From positions 14,136,001-14,200,000 of the forward strand of contig NC_080672.1 of NCBI RefSeq assembly GCF_030247195.1: a stretch of 64,000 nucleotides of DNA, given 5' to 3'. This DNA comes from Topomyia yanbarensis. Taxonomy: Eukaryota; Arthropoda; Insecta; Diptera; Culicidae. The notes beneath the pieces were generated by a model. That model searched no databases, had not been told where the DNA came from, and worked only from the letters and a program-made list of their open reading frames with translations. The position numbers and the translations under genes were made by a program. This document shows, in pieces, positions 47,866 through 60,312 of this stretch (positions within the stretch are counted from its first letter, which is position 1; each line of letters begins with the position of its first letter).

Positions 47866-48030
47866 TTTTTTATTTCGATTATAGAGGTTTTAACCCTAAG
47901 GGCATTCGCCTCTTCGGGTTAGAAAAATCTCTTATGAAAAATTTCTAATCCTATGTGCGGGGTCGGGACTCGAACCCAGGTGCGCTGCGTACAAGGCAAT
48001 CGATTTACCAACACACTACACCCACCCCCT
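47866..48030 (-). mobile_element. tRNA-derived SINE
   Basis: Read on the minus strand it starts with a tRNA-like head: GGTGGGTGTAGTGTG with an A-box-like TGGTAAATCGATTGCC, and a near-canonical B box GGGTTCGAGTCCC. It then has a tRNA-unrelated body and ends in an A-rich tail (the plus-strand T-run at about 47865-47871). CACTACTCT flanks both sides as a 9-bp target duplication. It would be transcribed by RNA polymerase III and copied by a LINE in trans. It resembles the culicid tRNA-SINE group; I do not assign a family name. Confidence 0.8.
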
Positions 48031-48039
48031 CACTACTCT
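48031..48039. repeat. SINE target-site duplication (5' side)
   Basis: CACTACTCT, an exact copy of 47857-47865. Confidence 0.75.
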
Positions 48040-48957
48040 CTCTTTCCATTACTTGTTCAATGAATCTTCATCCTCAAACAACCGAATATGAAGGAAGGCG
48101 AAGCGTAACGCAAAAATATTCCTAGCCATCAAATATCATATGATGCAACGTTATTATCATTATCATTTTCATCTAACGTATTTCTGTATCTGACTACACC
48201 ACTTCAGTTATAGGGCCCTTCTGCAGTGCCCAAGCGCCCCTAGGGGTCATAAGATCACTGAACAAATATCATCAAATTTTAAATAAATCTAAAGTTTCAA
48301 AAACTGATAAAGAATCGGTTAAGCAATTTCGACAAATAAGACAGCAGGAATCCAAAACTTCAGGGATCCCAAAATCCATAGTGCACGAATTATGGAATTC
48401 GGTGATACAAGACTCAGCATACCACAATATAGAAGAAGAACTATCATAAAACGAGGTATTGATTATTTGAAATAGTGTCCACCACATGTAGGGAATCCTA
48501 GTCGCTACATGCAATTTAACATGTGTTTCCCCAATGACTCAATTATATCACTACATGTATACCACCTTCAACGGAACACGGCTTTGAATCGATTATATCA
48601 TTTTGTAGAAATATGCAAATTACACGCCTTTCTTACTTGTCTCTTTCTAATTTTGGGTTATAGCCACCAGTCAGAAAAGTTATTTTGGCGTGATTTTTCT
48701 GTTTACGAATACGGAGAAGCTAACTAAGAATTATTTAAGAAAGTTTACAGCTTAACTCCTGTATCAGTATTTTCTTTCTTTTTTGTTCTACCGACTATGA
48801 GTGAGTCAATTTATTCCCTTTTTGTATGTTCTAACGCGATTCAGTTTGCAAAGGATTGTAAGGTATGAAAGGTTCATTTATAGTCATTATACAAAAGGTA
48901 GAACAAGGGTTTTTCAGAAGGTATAGGAATGCGAGGTTATGATGTATATTCAAATAA

Positions 48958-49320
48958 TCAAAGATCCAAAAACTCAAAGATCTCAATATTTAAACATTCA
49001 ACAATGAGTAGATTCATATATAAAGGAGTCGCAATAATTCAATGGTATGAAGATCCACAAATTTAAAGATTCAACGATCAACTCCTCTAATTTATTAAAA
49101 GATTCAAAGATTGAATTATCTACAGTTCCAACAAATGCGAAGATCCAGAAATCTAGATATATACAAAGATTCGAAGATCGAAAATCGAAAAATCCAACGA
49201 TCCCAAGAAATCCAAACAAGAAAAAAAGAAGCTGGTGATCCAATGGTCTGAAGATTTAACGAGCCAAAGGACTCAATATTTAAAGATTAGAAGATCCAAG
49301 ATTTCCATAAATTTACAAAT
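48958..49320 (+). repeat. Degenerate GATC/ATTCAA-type tandem region
   Basis: About 360 bp dominated by words such as AAAGATTC, AAGATCCA and CAACGATC at 8-12-bp spacing. It reads as a decayed short-unit array. Confidence 0.55.
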
Positions 49321-50014
49321 CTTCTAACCTACATTAAATTACTCATGAGTGTTTCTTTTTATGTTTTGAACGAAGTAAATACATCACACTTAAAATATAC
49401 CCATGGTGCTTTGATCCAGACATTATTGTTTCCCTTCTTTTTAACAACCTAAAAAGTTCGTGGTTTCAGCTAAGCTATCGCTTAGGCCATAACCGTGTGT
49501 GGATGATAATTGTTTTGGCTCGAAACGTGGCACTAGAGTAAATGTTGAATGATGAATTTTTGAATTTGTTTTGTCTAATGTCATTCGAACACTTCGCAAA
49601 TTCGCATCGCAACTCCACTGGAGTTGCTTAAGACGGCCGAGTCGTCGGGATAGTGAACTGTTTCGATCAATTCTTTCTTGTACTTGTACAGTTGTACAAT
49701 TTAAAAGAACCTCATTACCGCAAATATTATCGATAAACGAAATTTTTTTATAGCATCACAATCTCTAAATAAAACGAGATAATCTATATTTGTGAATTGT
49801 ATTTGGTAACAAACGTAGCAAGTTCATTTCTCGTTTTTTTATATTTAGTGTGGCACTACTATACGAGAGCTTTAAAATATTTGATTCGTAACGATTTCAA
49901 GAGATTTGAGATTATTATTGTATGCTTTTTGTTTAAGACTCTTAACAATAGTGGTGTTTTGATCTTTGATTTGAGAAAAATTGGATAGTTCTCATAGAGA
50001 ATGGAATAGACGAA

Positions 50015-50480
50015 CTAAGAAGGTTCGAAAGAAATTAAAAGTGTCTGAGAGTATCGGAGAAGATTCAAGAAGATATATGAGATATATGTGGATTTGATTA
50101 AATTTATGTTCATTTCGAAAATATTTGAGAAGATACAAGAAGAATTGAAAAGATTAGAGTAGATGCTTTTCCAAGATTTTAAAATATACTGGAATAATTG
50201 AACAGATTTGGAGATGATTTGAGAATAAATGAATTGAATTGAAAGGATTTTCAAAGATTCCAGAACATTTGGGAAGACTTGGGAGGATTAGAAAATAGCA
50301 GCGCAAATTTTCGAAGTTTTGAGTTTGTTTGAGATTTATGTTGATTTGAGAAGATTCGAGAAGATTAGAGGATTTGAAAAGATTAATAACAGATTGAAAT
50401 ACAGGGAGAAGATTTTAGAAGATTTGAGAGGATTTAAGTAGATATGTGAACATTGGAGAATAATTGAGGCTATATAAGAG
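50015..50480 (+). repeat. Degenerate AGAAGATTTGAG-type minisatellite
   Basis: About 465 bp in which GAGAAGATT, AAGATTTGAG and GAGAAGATA variants recur with a loose period near 10-12 bp. Purine-rich on the plus strand, as is the big satellite. Confidence 0.6.
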
Positions 50481-51289
50481 GATCGCTAGGGATTGTACAT
50501 TATTAAAAGAATGGAAAGTATTTTGAGTTATACTAAAAATCATTTGAAATCATTTAAAGACAATAAAATATAAACCATGCACTAAAACGCAGCACAAGAA
50601 ACAATTGTGCAAAAGGAACCATTTTTTTCGGGATGGTCACTTTGCGAAGTGAATGGTCTTTCTCAAGATCAAATGCTTTGTAAGACCCTATTTTTTACCT
50701 TCTGATTATATTTTATAATTTTTGATTATTTTTATACGAAAATTCAGTTGTCGTAGTTCATGATTCAAAAACAAAAAATGATATTCCGATGAATGTTTGG
50801 GAAAAAGTAGGCAAAATTGATCAATTAGAAAACACACTTCACACTCACAAAATTTTGTTGAATTTTGAGAGCATGTTGAATATTACTGGTTGAGTTAATG
50901 CTAAATTCATTTTTGAATAACTGTGTTTTCTAAAATCAAGAGAATAGTTTTCAAAATTAAGTTTTGAGAAATACTTTCTCCATTTTTTTAAAATTGCTCT
51001 AATTTATTTAGGTAATCAGTTTTAAAAACCATGATGAAAATGAGTTACTAGAATATATTTTCTTAGAAACAAAAGTGTCTGACAGGCCTCCTTTGATCAC
51101 TCCATATTCGGTTGCTCAAACTAAATCAAATTCAAATCCAGTTTGACCCATGCCGACGCCTGGTTTCACCAACAGACCATAAAGTAGGCTGTGTAACTAT
51201 TTTGTTCAACATATCATCACAGTCAGCCAGACCCAAATCGCGAAGGTTTAGACCAGCTGACGCGAAAGCGTGAAATAGGTCCGACAGCT

Positions 51290-51316
51290 TTTCTCTCTCT
51301 CTCTCTCTGTCTCTCC
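51290..51316 (+). repeat. (TC)n microsatellite
   Basis: About 13 CT dinucleotides with a single GT interruption. Confidence 0.9.
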
Positions 51317-52260
51317 CACACACATTTGATCAGCAAGAACCGGCAACGGCTGTTCCTTTGATGAGGGTACACACTTCGATCGAACCGTCGCTGTAGTATT
51401 GCAGATGCAAATCTTTCACTAGGTGGGTTGGTTCATAAACCTTAGCAGACATCATAGATGTGAAAAGCAAAAAAAGCGGACTGTCGACTGACCTTCCCGG
51501 CAAATTGTGCTTCGGAACGGTTACCTAGAGGATTATAGCCGGAGACCAGCACCCCAACGCACACAGACACACACGTGACGCGATTTAGTTCCGGGAACTC
51601 ATTCTTTATGCAGTTCGCACATGCTCGACCGTTGGCTCGGTCGCACAGGCCGGCTGGGAAACCGATCCTCCCACCCTCACACGATCATCCGTTCTGCAAA
51701 TCACAAATTTCCAAACACGCACGTTTTACTCATTCGCCACGATTTACGCTAAGTCTACCAGCAACCGTCGGTTTTATTTTTTTACTTGCATCCCGTGACC
51801 AATCAAACATCGCTAGTTCTCGTATGTGCCATTGGCATTGGAGCGCCCCCGTGTACGGCTCTAGGGGGAATTAGACACGGCACCATGGTTCCTTTCGAGT
51901 AGGCCATGGAGTAGTTGTTAAATAAACTTGCCCAAGCGGTTTTCCTCTCTCGATCCCCGTGACCAATCGTGCGTATGACGAGGTCATTTTTTCCACCGCT
52001 TTTAGCATGGGATAGCACATTCTGCAACAATAGCCAGCGTATACAAACAACGTTCTCAGGCCTTCCCAAAAAAGGCTAACTCTCCATCGTTTCTCCTGGG
52101 AGCGCCTGTCCACCATTCGTAAGTTACTTCCAGTGCAAAAACAAAGGCCCGATTAAATTTATGGTAAAATAAACATAAACTACATGCTTATCATCTTCAT
52201 TATTGTTATTATATTATTCAATTTCTTCAATTCCATAACTTGATGTCGTACTCTCGCCAG

Positions 52261-52282
52261 CGGCGGCGGCGGCGGCGGCGGT
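52261..52282 (+). repeat. (CGG)n microsatellite, 7 units
   Basis: An uninterrupted CGG run in a GC-richer segment. Confidence 0.9.
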
Positions 52283-54586
52283 AGGCTCGTTCGGGAGCAA
52301 AAGCCAACTAGGACCCCGCGTAAGTCCCATGTCGTCTGTCAGAGAGCGGTGACCATATTTAAACCCGCAGTCAGCCAACTTCGATTGTTTATTCATTCTC
52401 CTGTCTAGTTGTTGGTTTAGTTGTTGTTCTTTGCATTTTTATTAAGGGCCAAGTTGGGAAGCTGCAGAACAGTGTTCGAAAAGGCGCAAGACGACCGACG
52501 ACTAGCGCTGGAAGGCTTCTGTTCGGATGGAATAGCTAGTCAATCCCATAACGAGCTCAGATGTTTGCTGGAAAATTGAAAAGGAGTGCGCGAATGTTTG
52601 TGCTCGGTAATACAAAAAAAAGTGCCGGTTGTTCGTTGTCGTCCCCTTACCACACACATACCCAACATGTTTCCATTGTTAATTCTTTCCTGCGTTTGTC
52701 GGGAAGGGCGGGATTCGAAGAACGAAAATGAAAACATTTTGCAACACAGCATGCCAAACAAATCCTAAGCTGATGTCGCAAATCTCAATTCGTCAATGAA
52801 AAAAAAAACGAAATTCGATATCCATAAAGGTTCCTTCCAGATTCCTTCTGCGACAACATTGTTATTGGAACCTATTTTTAAGATTCCGTGCCACTCAGCA
52901 GGGTGCCCATTGTTGTTCGGCAATACTCACATGCCTGGTCGATTATTACGTACGTCGTTTACCCCTCGTGGTAGGCAGGAAAGGAAGCCCAAAACAATTA
53001 TATTAATATTTTGCTCTACCCTCTGACCCAATCCTCTTAACAGTATTAGTTTCGATCTCAAGAACTCGATAGTCGGTAGAACGCCATCTCACAAAGCCTT
53101 CTTTCTCAGATTAATTCCATCCAAACTCCTTTGTGTCAGGCTTCGTTTTTTTTTTGCACAGAAAGCTGCTCCCAACCAACCGAGACTTCGGTGTTCGCTT
53201 TGCTATTTCCGAATAAACAATGCCTCCCTATGGGAACCCGGTACGAGCCGGGCGAGCCTATTATACAAGTGAGCAGCAGTGGGCGAAAATTCCCAAACTG
53301 GAAGATTGTACCGCTGGATGGCGTAGGCTTTTGAATTAGAGAAAACGTGAACCGAACAAGGTTAAGGTCCCAAAAGACGTAGCAGGCCGTTTCTTTTCGT
53401 CGTTTGCTGATTTCTTTCTTCTTCGCTCTTTCCGTGCAGGTCCTTATCAACTCGTGCCATGTGAGGACAGAGCCTACATACGTAGTACCCAGCAGGCCCT
53501 GGAAATAATGGGGAAAAATCGAACCCTCAGGCCAACCGAAGCACAAGAGCCATCCATGTAAGGCGAAGATGTCTTATTCTACTGACAGCCGAGAGCTACC
53601 GGAGAGTCTCAATAACAATCTCCTAAACAGTGGTACTTGTTTATAAATTTCTATAGGCATTTGTCCTTCCTATTTTGCTGTCTTTCTTTTGTGTGTACAA
53701 TCGGCTGCTGCTCCCGACATTGTAAACAGTGGCTTGGTTTGGAAGGGAGAGGGGTTGGGGATTCGTCCCAGCTCCATAAAAGGAGCGGATGCCCTCTCCA
53801 AGGAAAACTCTGACTATGTAAGCAATCCGGCTTCTTGTTCGACAAACATGTCATCCAAGTTGGCTTTGCTACTGCTGCTGCTGGTGCTCTGAATCCAGAT
53901 CCTGCTTTTGGGTGGAACAATACTTTCTTCTCACGGCGAATGTCGCGTAGTAATAAGACAAATAAGAGCAGGTCGAGTCGCAACGCAAGGGTAAAAAGCT
54001 TGGTCGGGAAAAAGCAGAAAAATACGAATAAATTGACTTTTCCTTCGTCTGCGTCTTCGGGGAGGGGGGACGCAAGTACGGACGGATTCTATACCATAGC
54101 AGCGAAAAGCGTAATTACATGCTGAATTCATTATTTTTGCGCGTACTTTTCGGCTGGCGTCCTTTCGTTCTGCCGTAATCGTAATCGAGAATGGTTGCAG
54201 CTCCGGGAGGAGGAATTTTCTGTAGAGAAAGGACACGTGTCAAGTTTGAAAATTTGTGCTATCCACGGTGCACTATACCCTTCTGTAGGCAGTAGGTATT
54301 CCGGCGTTGACGTTGTCGTTGTTGTTACTGTTGTCGCAATCGCAGTCGGCTGGTGCTTTTAATTAGAAATAAGACGGCGCGTGTGTTGGTGGCACATGTA
54401 AACACGATTGATATAATGGGCGGATCGAAACTTCGTCTGGGGTGTTGATTAGTATTGAACAGCTGGGTTTTGAATGATTTGGCCATTAGAGTTATTTCAA
54501 AAGAGCTAAATAAAGGTGTTAAAATATAGTTTATACATATATCCCAAAATCGAATCATTTCAAAGTGCATGGTTAAATTTGAAGTA

Positions 54587-54977
54587 CAGTAGATATTCGA
54601 TTTTATCAGCCCCTGATTTTATCAGCTTTTTGACCCGATTTTATCAGCTTCATATGAAAATTTATAGTGGGTCGTTTGATGAGCTCTAGCAGACGGACCA
54701 CGTTGAATTCGAGTAAATCCTTTCTTGGGCATATATTTCTTATCTTAGAGATCCGAAAAATGCAAAAAAATATTATTTTTTTAATTTTGCGCTGTCAGAC
54801 CCCCTTAAGGGGAACTTTAAGTAAATAATCAAAAAATGTTGCGAGGCTATATCTAAGGACCAAAGAAGAATATTTTAAGAGCTTCGCTTTATTAAAAAGA
54901 CAGAAAAATATATATCCCAATTCTATCAATGTCAGCTTAAAATTCGCCAAGGGGTTGATAAAAACGGGTCTTCACTG
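54587..54977. mobile_element. Tc1/mariner or pogo-type MITE (391 bp)
   Basis: The ends are inverted: CAGTAGATATTCGATTTTATC on the left and, on the other strand, CAGTGAAGACCCGTTTTTATC on the right, both followed by A/G-CCCC and flanked by TA dinucleotides (54585-54586, 54978-54979). Three ATTTTATCAG-like copies lie in the first 60 bp, a subterminal repeat arrangement. No transposase frame. Confidence 0.78.
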
Positions 54978-54979
54978 TA

Positions 54980-57608
54980 TACTATTTGAAGTTTAGCAAG
55001 AGCCTTAAAATGTGTAAAACATATTACTTTATTAAATATAATACTTTTAATTCATCAATATAGGGATGCGGCTCCCTGTTTCCAAAATTTCTGCTTTGTT
55101 TGTGGCACCCCCGATTTTTTCTTTTTTCTGAAACTAACGAAAGAAACATGGTAGAAGAAGATCTTTTTCCAGTTACCAGAGTTTCATAGTTGTTGTTTTA
55201 AATCTCATTTACAAATAGCCAGTAATTAGATGTTTACGAATACTAGAGACATTGTTCGTAAAGTCGTTTGTGTGGTTTTATTTATGACTTTATTTCGTTT
55301 TGTTGTAAAGTTCAGTTATGGTTCCAGTTTCCAGAAACTCATGTTTGTTCGTGTACTAGCTCATAATATTTATAATTTCTTTGTAATCGCTCACATTATT
55401 AAATTGTTATATGATGAAAGCGTAAAAATGAAAACTTTATTTGATAGTAGACATTTGTTAAAACAAACGTTCTTAAAGAAGATGTCTACATTGTGTACAA
55501 GTTAAAAAACGAGTTTTATTGCTTGAATCGACGGAATACACCGCAAAACGTTGAGAAGCCAATTCAAAGTATTTTCGAAGAAAGCAATAGAGCGTTAAAA
55601 AGTAATGCGAGCGCACGGACAAACGCATCCGTCCTCTTCTACGTTCGCTTCTTTGCTGGTGGTGCCGGTTGTTGGCTTGGAGACACTAGGCGCAATTGTT
55701 GTTGAATGAATATTTGTTCCTGTCAGATCCGTAGGTATTGGTTTGTAGCCGTTTTTTGTTTGGCATAAGATAACGGTGTGCTGTATACGGTTATAGTAGG
55801 CGGGCTTTTTTTACCTGCAATTACACAATGTTTTCCTTGGTGCAGTGTCTTTTTGCAGAATTCGCGCATAGGAAATTACTATGGGTGCATAACCGGTGTT
55901 GTCTGATAAATCCCGCTTTTCGGTTGATCCGCATAAAATGGTTTCGTATGAAGCAGTTGGTTTATACGGAAGCATTTTCACCACAAGAACGACGTTGGGA
56001 ACACCCGAAGATTCAGCTGTTATGGAAGCCACTTCTCCGTCTCTTTACATAAATCACTATGCCAGGGGTGTGTGGAAATAATTCATGTAAGCGCATCTCT
56101 GTGGAGCCATTGCCTATATATACAAGGATCATGTTGCTAACGTGACAGTTTTCGTTGGTGGGCTGCATGTTGTTCCGTGAAACCTAAGACTAGACGTGAC
56201 AACCGGCTTCTTATTTATCCCTCGGCATTCTTCTTTTCGCACATTTTCACCCTGCCGAAATCTTCCGAACAGTGTTGCTATTTTTATTAATGAAATTAGA
56301 GTCTTGTTAATTTATTTTATTCCGGCAATATTTTGTATCTTGAATCCACTATATTGATGAAAGGCACCGTTTTTCCATGTCATGGGTGTTTAGTAAGGTT
56401 TGATAAAGTCATTTTCTGAATAATTTTAGATTATAGTGTAGTTTCTGTCTTATTTTTGTTAAAGTTAATCGACCACGCATGATAAATACCTTTTTCACTT
56501 TGCTGCACAATTTCAGTTCAATTTAGTAATTTTTACTTTTTTAGCGATAATAATTTTATTTGTCAAAATTTATAATTTATCTTTTCCTATCAATATAGCA
56601 ACACTGCCAAATATCATTTCGCTATCCCTGCAGTAACATTGTGTACGGTGCAAAAAGTCAGAATCAACCAATCAGGAGCTTGACCATTATGACGTAAAAT
56701 TGGAACAAAAACGCCCCCCTCCCTATTGTCACGTCTTGTCTTAGCGTGAAACAAAAATATTTGATATAATGCATTGCCCTGCGCATTAGCTTCTCCAGGA
56801 TTGGCCCAATCTGCACGTTTAGTAGTTGTTTCACTTTTCAAGTAGCTGGTCTTACAGGATATTTCTAAAAATCAATAACAACACAATTCGACTGCAGTTG
56901 TTTTTGCCGTGTATTTATAGCGGAACGATTTTTAGCTGCTACTCTGGGCATGATGAGAAGGTAGACTGACCTTAATTAACCGGATAATATGTTTTTTTGA
57001 ATTTTTATAGCACGTTCAAGGAATTTTCTCCCAAAAATGCATTGTGTTGAGATAGAACGGTGATCTTGGGCCTCACCAAACATGTGTGTGAAGTCTATAA
57101 GAACCTAATTATAATGTGCGAAATAAAGAAATCAAATCAGTTCAGTTCAGTACTTGGTTCAGCAGCAGTACTCGGTTGCCCCCGTACTCACGTCTGATTA
57201 CTGCGTTCAGTGTCTATATTGTTGTTGGGTCCTACTCACAGCATACCAAAACCGGCTTCTACGTTATACATATCACATTGTTTATTAGCTAAACGTGCTT
57301 AAAATCTGTGATTAGAAACGGTTTTCTTGGATTCAATATGAGATAAACTTGTGAAAATTGAAAATCTTTTTGATTTTGTAATTTTAAATGAGAATTTCGA
57401 GCTGCATCTCATCTTGCTTACAACAAAAGCCTAAAACAGCTCCACCGCTACCAGCAAATAAATCGATCAGTGTGTCGCTTTGTCTGCACAGTAGAAGCAA
57501 AATATCGTTTTCTAACCCACTATTTCGAAAAAAAATGAGTGACGATTACAAGGAGAAAGTGGCCTATTGTGGTCAAACTGTATTCCTGTTTACCTTCCGA
57601 GACGTTTC
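54980..57608. other. Non-coding region with weak inverted repeat
   Basis: No gene supported. A 91-codon ATG frame at 55230-55505 is rich in hydrophobic residues but is AT-biased and matches nothing I know. A 61-codon frame ending near 56081 is preceded by TAA and has no splice support. Confidence 0.4.
56166..56760. repeat. Imperfect inverted repeat, possible decayed MITE
   Basis: CGTGAAACCTAAGACTAGAC near 56175 is the imperfect complement of GTCTTGTCTTAGCGTGAAAC near 56733-56752. CAGTGTTGCTAT near 56271 complements ATAGCAACACTG near 56595-56606. Between these anchors the arms do not align. Confidence 0.35.
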
Positions 57609-57612
57609 TTAA

Positions 57613-58410
57613 GGGGGGCGTCTGGTGTTAAGTGCTCAAACCGAAAGTTATTTTGTTTTAAGATTTGGAAAGGAAGGAAACAAAGGATCTTTTGTGTAAT
57701 ATTAAGATTTATTTATTAATTGTGCACACAAAAAATATATTTTCAGTCACGCAAAGCGACACATACGAACGTTCCAAGAGTGGACGCTCAACCATTTACA
57801 CGTCAAGTGCGAACGCGATAACTCTTGATAAAATTGTCTGGCACAGGATATTCAATAAGATTTATAAAGCTTAGACTTGTAGTTACTTGATGAACCAAAA
57901 AAGAGAAAAAAAAAACTCGAGTTGCGGAAATGGCTTCATGAAAAACCGAAAAATCTCATAATTCGCACACTTTTCTTCAAAATAATAAGAAAAAATTCAG
58001 TTTTCTGTCATGCTACACATATTGTGCATTCTCACGCAAAAATCAAGTAGATTCGTTGATTAGTTTTTGTGTTATCGTGTTCGCCATTTTGAAAAAGGCA
58101 TTTCGAGTAAAAACACTATTAAAGGGTGTCCTACATCAATCTGCGTCACGGAAAAAAAACGCAGTAGAAAATAACTCATTGGGCATTTTTTCTTGAAAAT
58201 TTTGGTAGAAGTAGTTTAGAGTGTATTGTTTACACTGTATTTTTATCGCTGTCAGTTTTTCGAAAATTTTTGCCGGTAGATTGAAATATGCATGTATTAC
58301 AGCAAATACCTACTAGGTGGACTAGGAGACTATTCAAAAGGGTTCAATACTAACAATTAAGCCGATAAAAAAGGAGTCTATTTTTTTGCCCACTACACCA
58401 GACGCACCCC
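57613..58410. mobile_element. Non-autonomous element with TTAA target duplication (798 bp)
   Basis: TTAA at 57609-57612 and 58411-58414 flanks inverted ends: GGGGGGCGTCTGGTGTTAAG on the left and, on the other strand, GGGGTGCGTCTGGTGTAGTG on the right. TTAA duplication is characteristic of piggyBac-type transposition, although the GGGG-start terminus is not the canonical piggyBac end. The interior has no transposase. Probably a piggyBac-dependent MITE or another TTAA-targeting family. Confidence 0.75.
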
Positions 58411-58414
58411 TTAA

Positions 58415-59445
58415 GATCTACTGTTAAAAGTACAAACTGAGCTAAAGCTAAGCTATGTTTACACCCTACAGTTTCACCATGTTAGACATAGCGTGCTGAT
58501 TATGTTCCAGACCATCAATCCAGTACACGCGTTTGTCGCGAATCGAAATATATCGTTGGTTGTGGCGACATGAAATCAGTACCTCTGTATATATAAGCGA
58601 TGACATAAACGAGGTACGAATACACGAATTCGCACCGTGCACCTTCAATTACGTTGTTAATCGTTATGTACACCCGAGTACTCGCAAATTGAAAAACTCG
58701 TAACTATGGCAATTTTACCCGATTTGGATACCACGGCATAAGAAGCTGTCGAAATTCACCTGTCTGGCACGCTATCTGTGGATGTGTCAATATGAGCCAA
58801 CCGGAGAATGATAGAAACCACGGACTCACGAGTTTCTCATGGCTGAAGAGGAACTAACTCATGCTGAACTAGAGGGCTTAGATTCAAAAGAGCCCGGCAG
58901 TAATACAAGCCTTGGGGCCCGACGCGCTCTCGACGGCCCTGGTCATTAGTAATTTCTTGAAGAGTGATAGTGTTCCTTGTTGGTCAAAAAATGGTTCTTC
59001 AATACCATCAGATTTCATAAGTTTTTTGGAGGATTTTGTAAAAATCACGTAATCGAATCGAAGTTAGTCTAATCGGTGGTCATCGTAAAATCTGCTGTGA
59101 ATTAAAATATATCTTCTGTCATCAATATAGATCTTCTACTGAATCGCAGCAATGACCGAAGGATAGCATGGTAACTCTTATGGGTTACTTGAGAGCCTAT
59201 GTTACAAATTTTCACGTACCGTTGAACAACTTCTAAAGAATAACGTAGACAACATCAATATGAAGGATAGAAACAGTGATCTTAGCCAGAAGAAGAATCT
59301 CACAAAGACTTACCCACAATGTGCTAAACGTCATTTTGAAGTATTTTTCCACAAACTCGATACACTCATCAAACTTACTTCACACAGAGGACAGTCTTTT
59401 CCGCATTTACATATAAGTTAATCAAGGGAGTTTACAAAAAAGTAA
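58415..59445. other. Non-coding stretch
   Basis: No supportable gene. A 60-codon minus-strand frame near 58466-58648 and a short plus-strand frame near 58840 are unassigned. Confidence 0.4.
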
Positions 59446-60312
59446 ATTTGTCAAAGCTTCGTATCGAAAATACACGGACAGTAATCTTTTCGGACTCCCT
59501 ATCAGTTCTCAAAGCCATTGAGACGGGGCAGTCAAAGCACCCTTTTGTCCAGCACATCGAACGATCGTTGGACCATTTCACCACCATATGCTGGATACCG
59601 GGACACTGTGGCATCCCAGGGAACATACAAGCTGATCGACTTGCAGCACAGGTAAGAAAGGCAAAAAAAAAAATGCTGACAAAAGAAGTGCCAGCAGCAG
59701 ACATTATTAAGGAGCTCGGAAGGAAAGCTATAGAAGGATTCACATCCCACTGGCAAGCAGAGCAAGGGCACCTGCAGAAAATAAAAGAAGCACCAATGGA
59801 CGGACCGGGACAAGAGAATAGAGCAAAAGATTCTATACCGACTAAGGGTCGGACATACTAAGATGACACACGCCCACTACATAGCACGGTCGGAGCCCCC
59901 ACAGTGCCTAACCTGCAAAACACGACTAACAGTCGAGCATTTAATCTCCAACTGCCGCGAGTTCGAGGAACTCCGGAACAGGCATGATATATCAAGCACC
60001 ATCAAAGAGAGCTTGTCAAACGACCCGGTGCGAGAGAATAACATGATATGCTTCATTAAGGACGCGAACCTCTTCGACAAAATATAACGGCTGGACTAAG
60101 CGACAATATAATACAAACCTTGAGAACTCTGTGATGAACCACAGCCAGATACAACAACCGCAGACCCCAAGCATATAGAAGTAATATTCGTTCGTTTTGT
60201 AAGTTAGATCATATCTGTAAAACATATGACATGTAAACTATATTCTTCTAACAGGCGCATGACCAAGTTGGTTAAAACCTGCAATTAAATAAATAAATAA
60301 ATAAATAAATAA
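59446..60312 (+). pseudogene. 5'-truncated LINE: RNase H and C-terminal zinc motif
   Basis: It starts inside an RNase H domain, after the first catalytic Asp block: TVIFSDSLSVLKAIE, then ICWIPGHCGIPGNIQADRLA, keeping the second Asp, the His and the last Asp. A frameshift near 59810 leads to EQKILYRLRVGHTKMTHAHY and a CLTC..HLISNC zinc-type motif, ending at a stop at 60085-60087. A ~220-bp 3' UTR then ends in an (AAAT)n tail at about 60283-60312. Tail type and RNase H point to the I superfamily (Outcast, Loner, Nimb or I); the clade is not resolved. 5' truncation is the normal outcome of incomplete reverse transcription. Confidence 0.8.
60283..60312 (+). repeat. (AAAT)n tail of the truncated LINE
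   Basis: Six to seven AAAT units at the 3' end of the element, typical of I-superfamily tails. Confidence 0.85.

Larger units (their letters stand above)
48040..54584. other. Non-coding region: decayed repeats, then GC-richer sequence
   Basis: 48.0-51.0 kb is AT-rich with two decayed tandem regions, listed separately. From about 51.1 to 54.3 kb the base composition becomes more balanced, with (TC)n, (CGG)n and many short open frames on both strands, none with a recognisable domain. A 60-codon minus-strand frame ending near 52214 owes its poly-Ala to the CGG repeat. The balanced composition could mark an exon, promoter or conserved regulatory DNA of the host gene, but no element can be defined. 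Confidence 0.4.

Noticed and set aside
47940..48030. Functional tRNA gene
   Set aside because: The tRNA-like head lacks a complete cloverleaf and is fused to a SINE body with an A-rich tail and target duplication.
52354..52380. TATA-like ATATTTAAA followed by TCAGCC as a core promoter
   Set aside because: Spacing is short and no transcript or downstream frame supports it.
52214..52396. Minus-strand frame with poly-Ala as a Ten-m N-terminal exon
   Set aside because: The Ala run is the CGG microsatellite, there is no consensus donor, and it does not resemble a teneurin N-terminus.
53136..53983. Minus-strand frames of 110-136 codons
   Set aside because: Overlapping frames on both strands in GC-balanced DNA with no domain signature.
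55230..55505. 91-codon hydrophobic frame
   Set aside because: AT-biased composition makes such frames common by chance; no motif.
55811..56081. Overlapping 60-75 codon frames on both strands
   Set aside because: Neither has a recognisable domain or consistent splice sites; the plus frame is preceded by an in-frame TAA.
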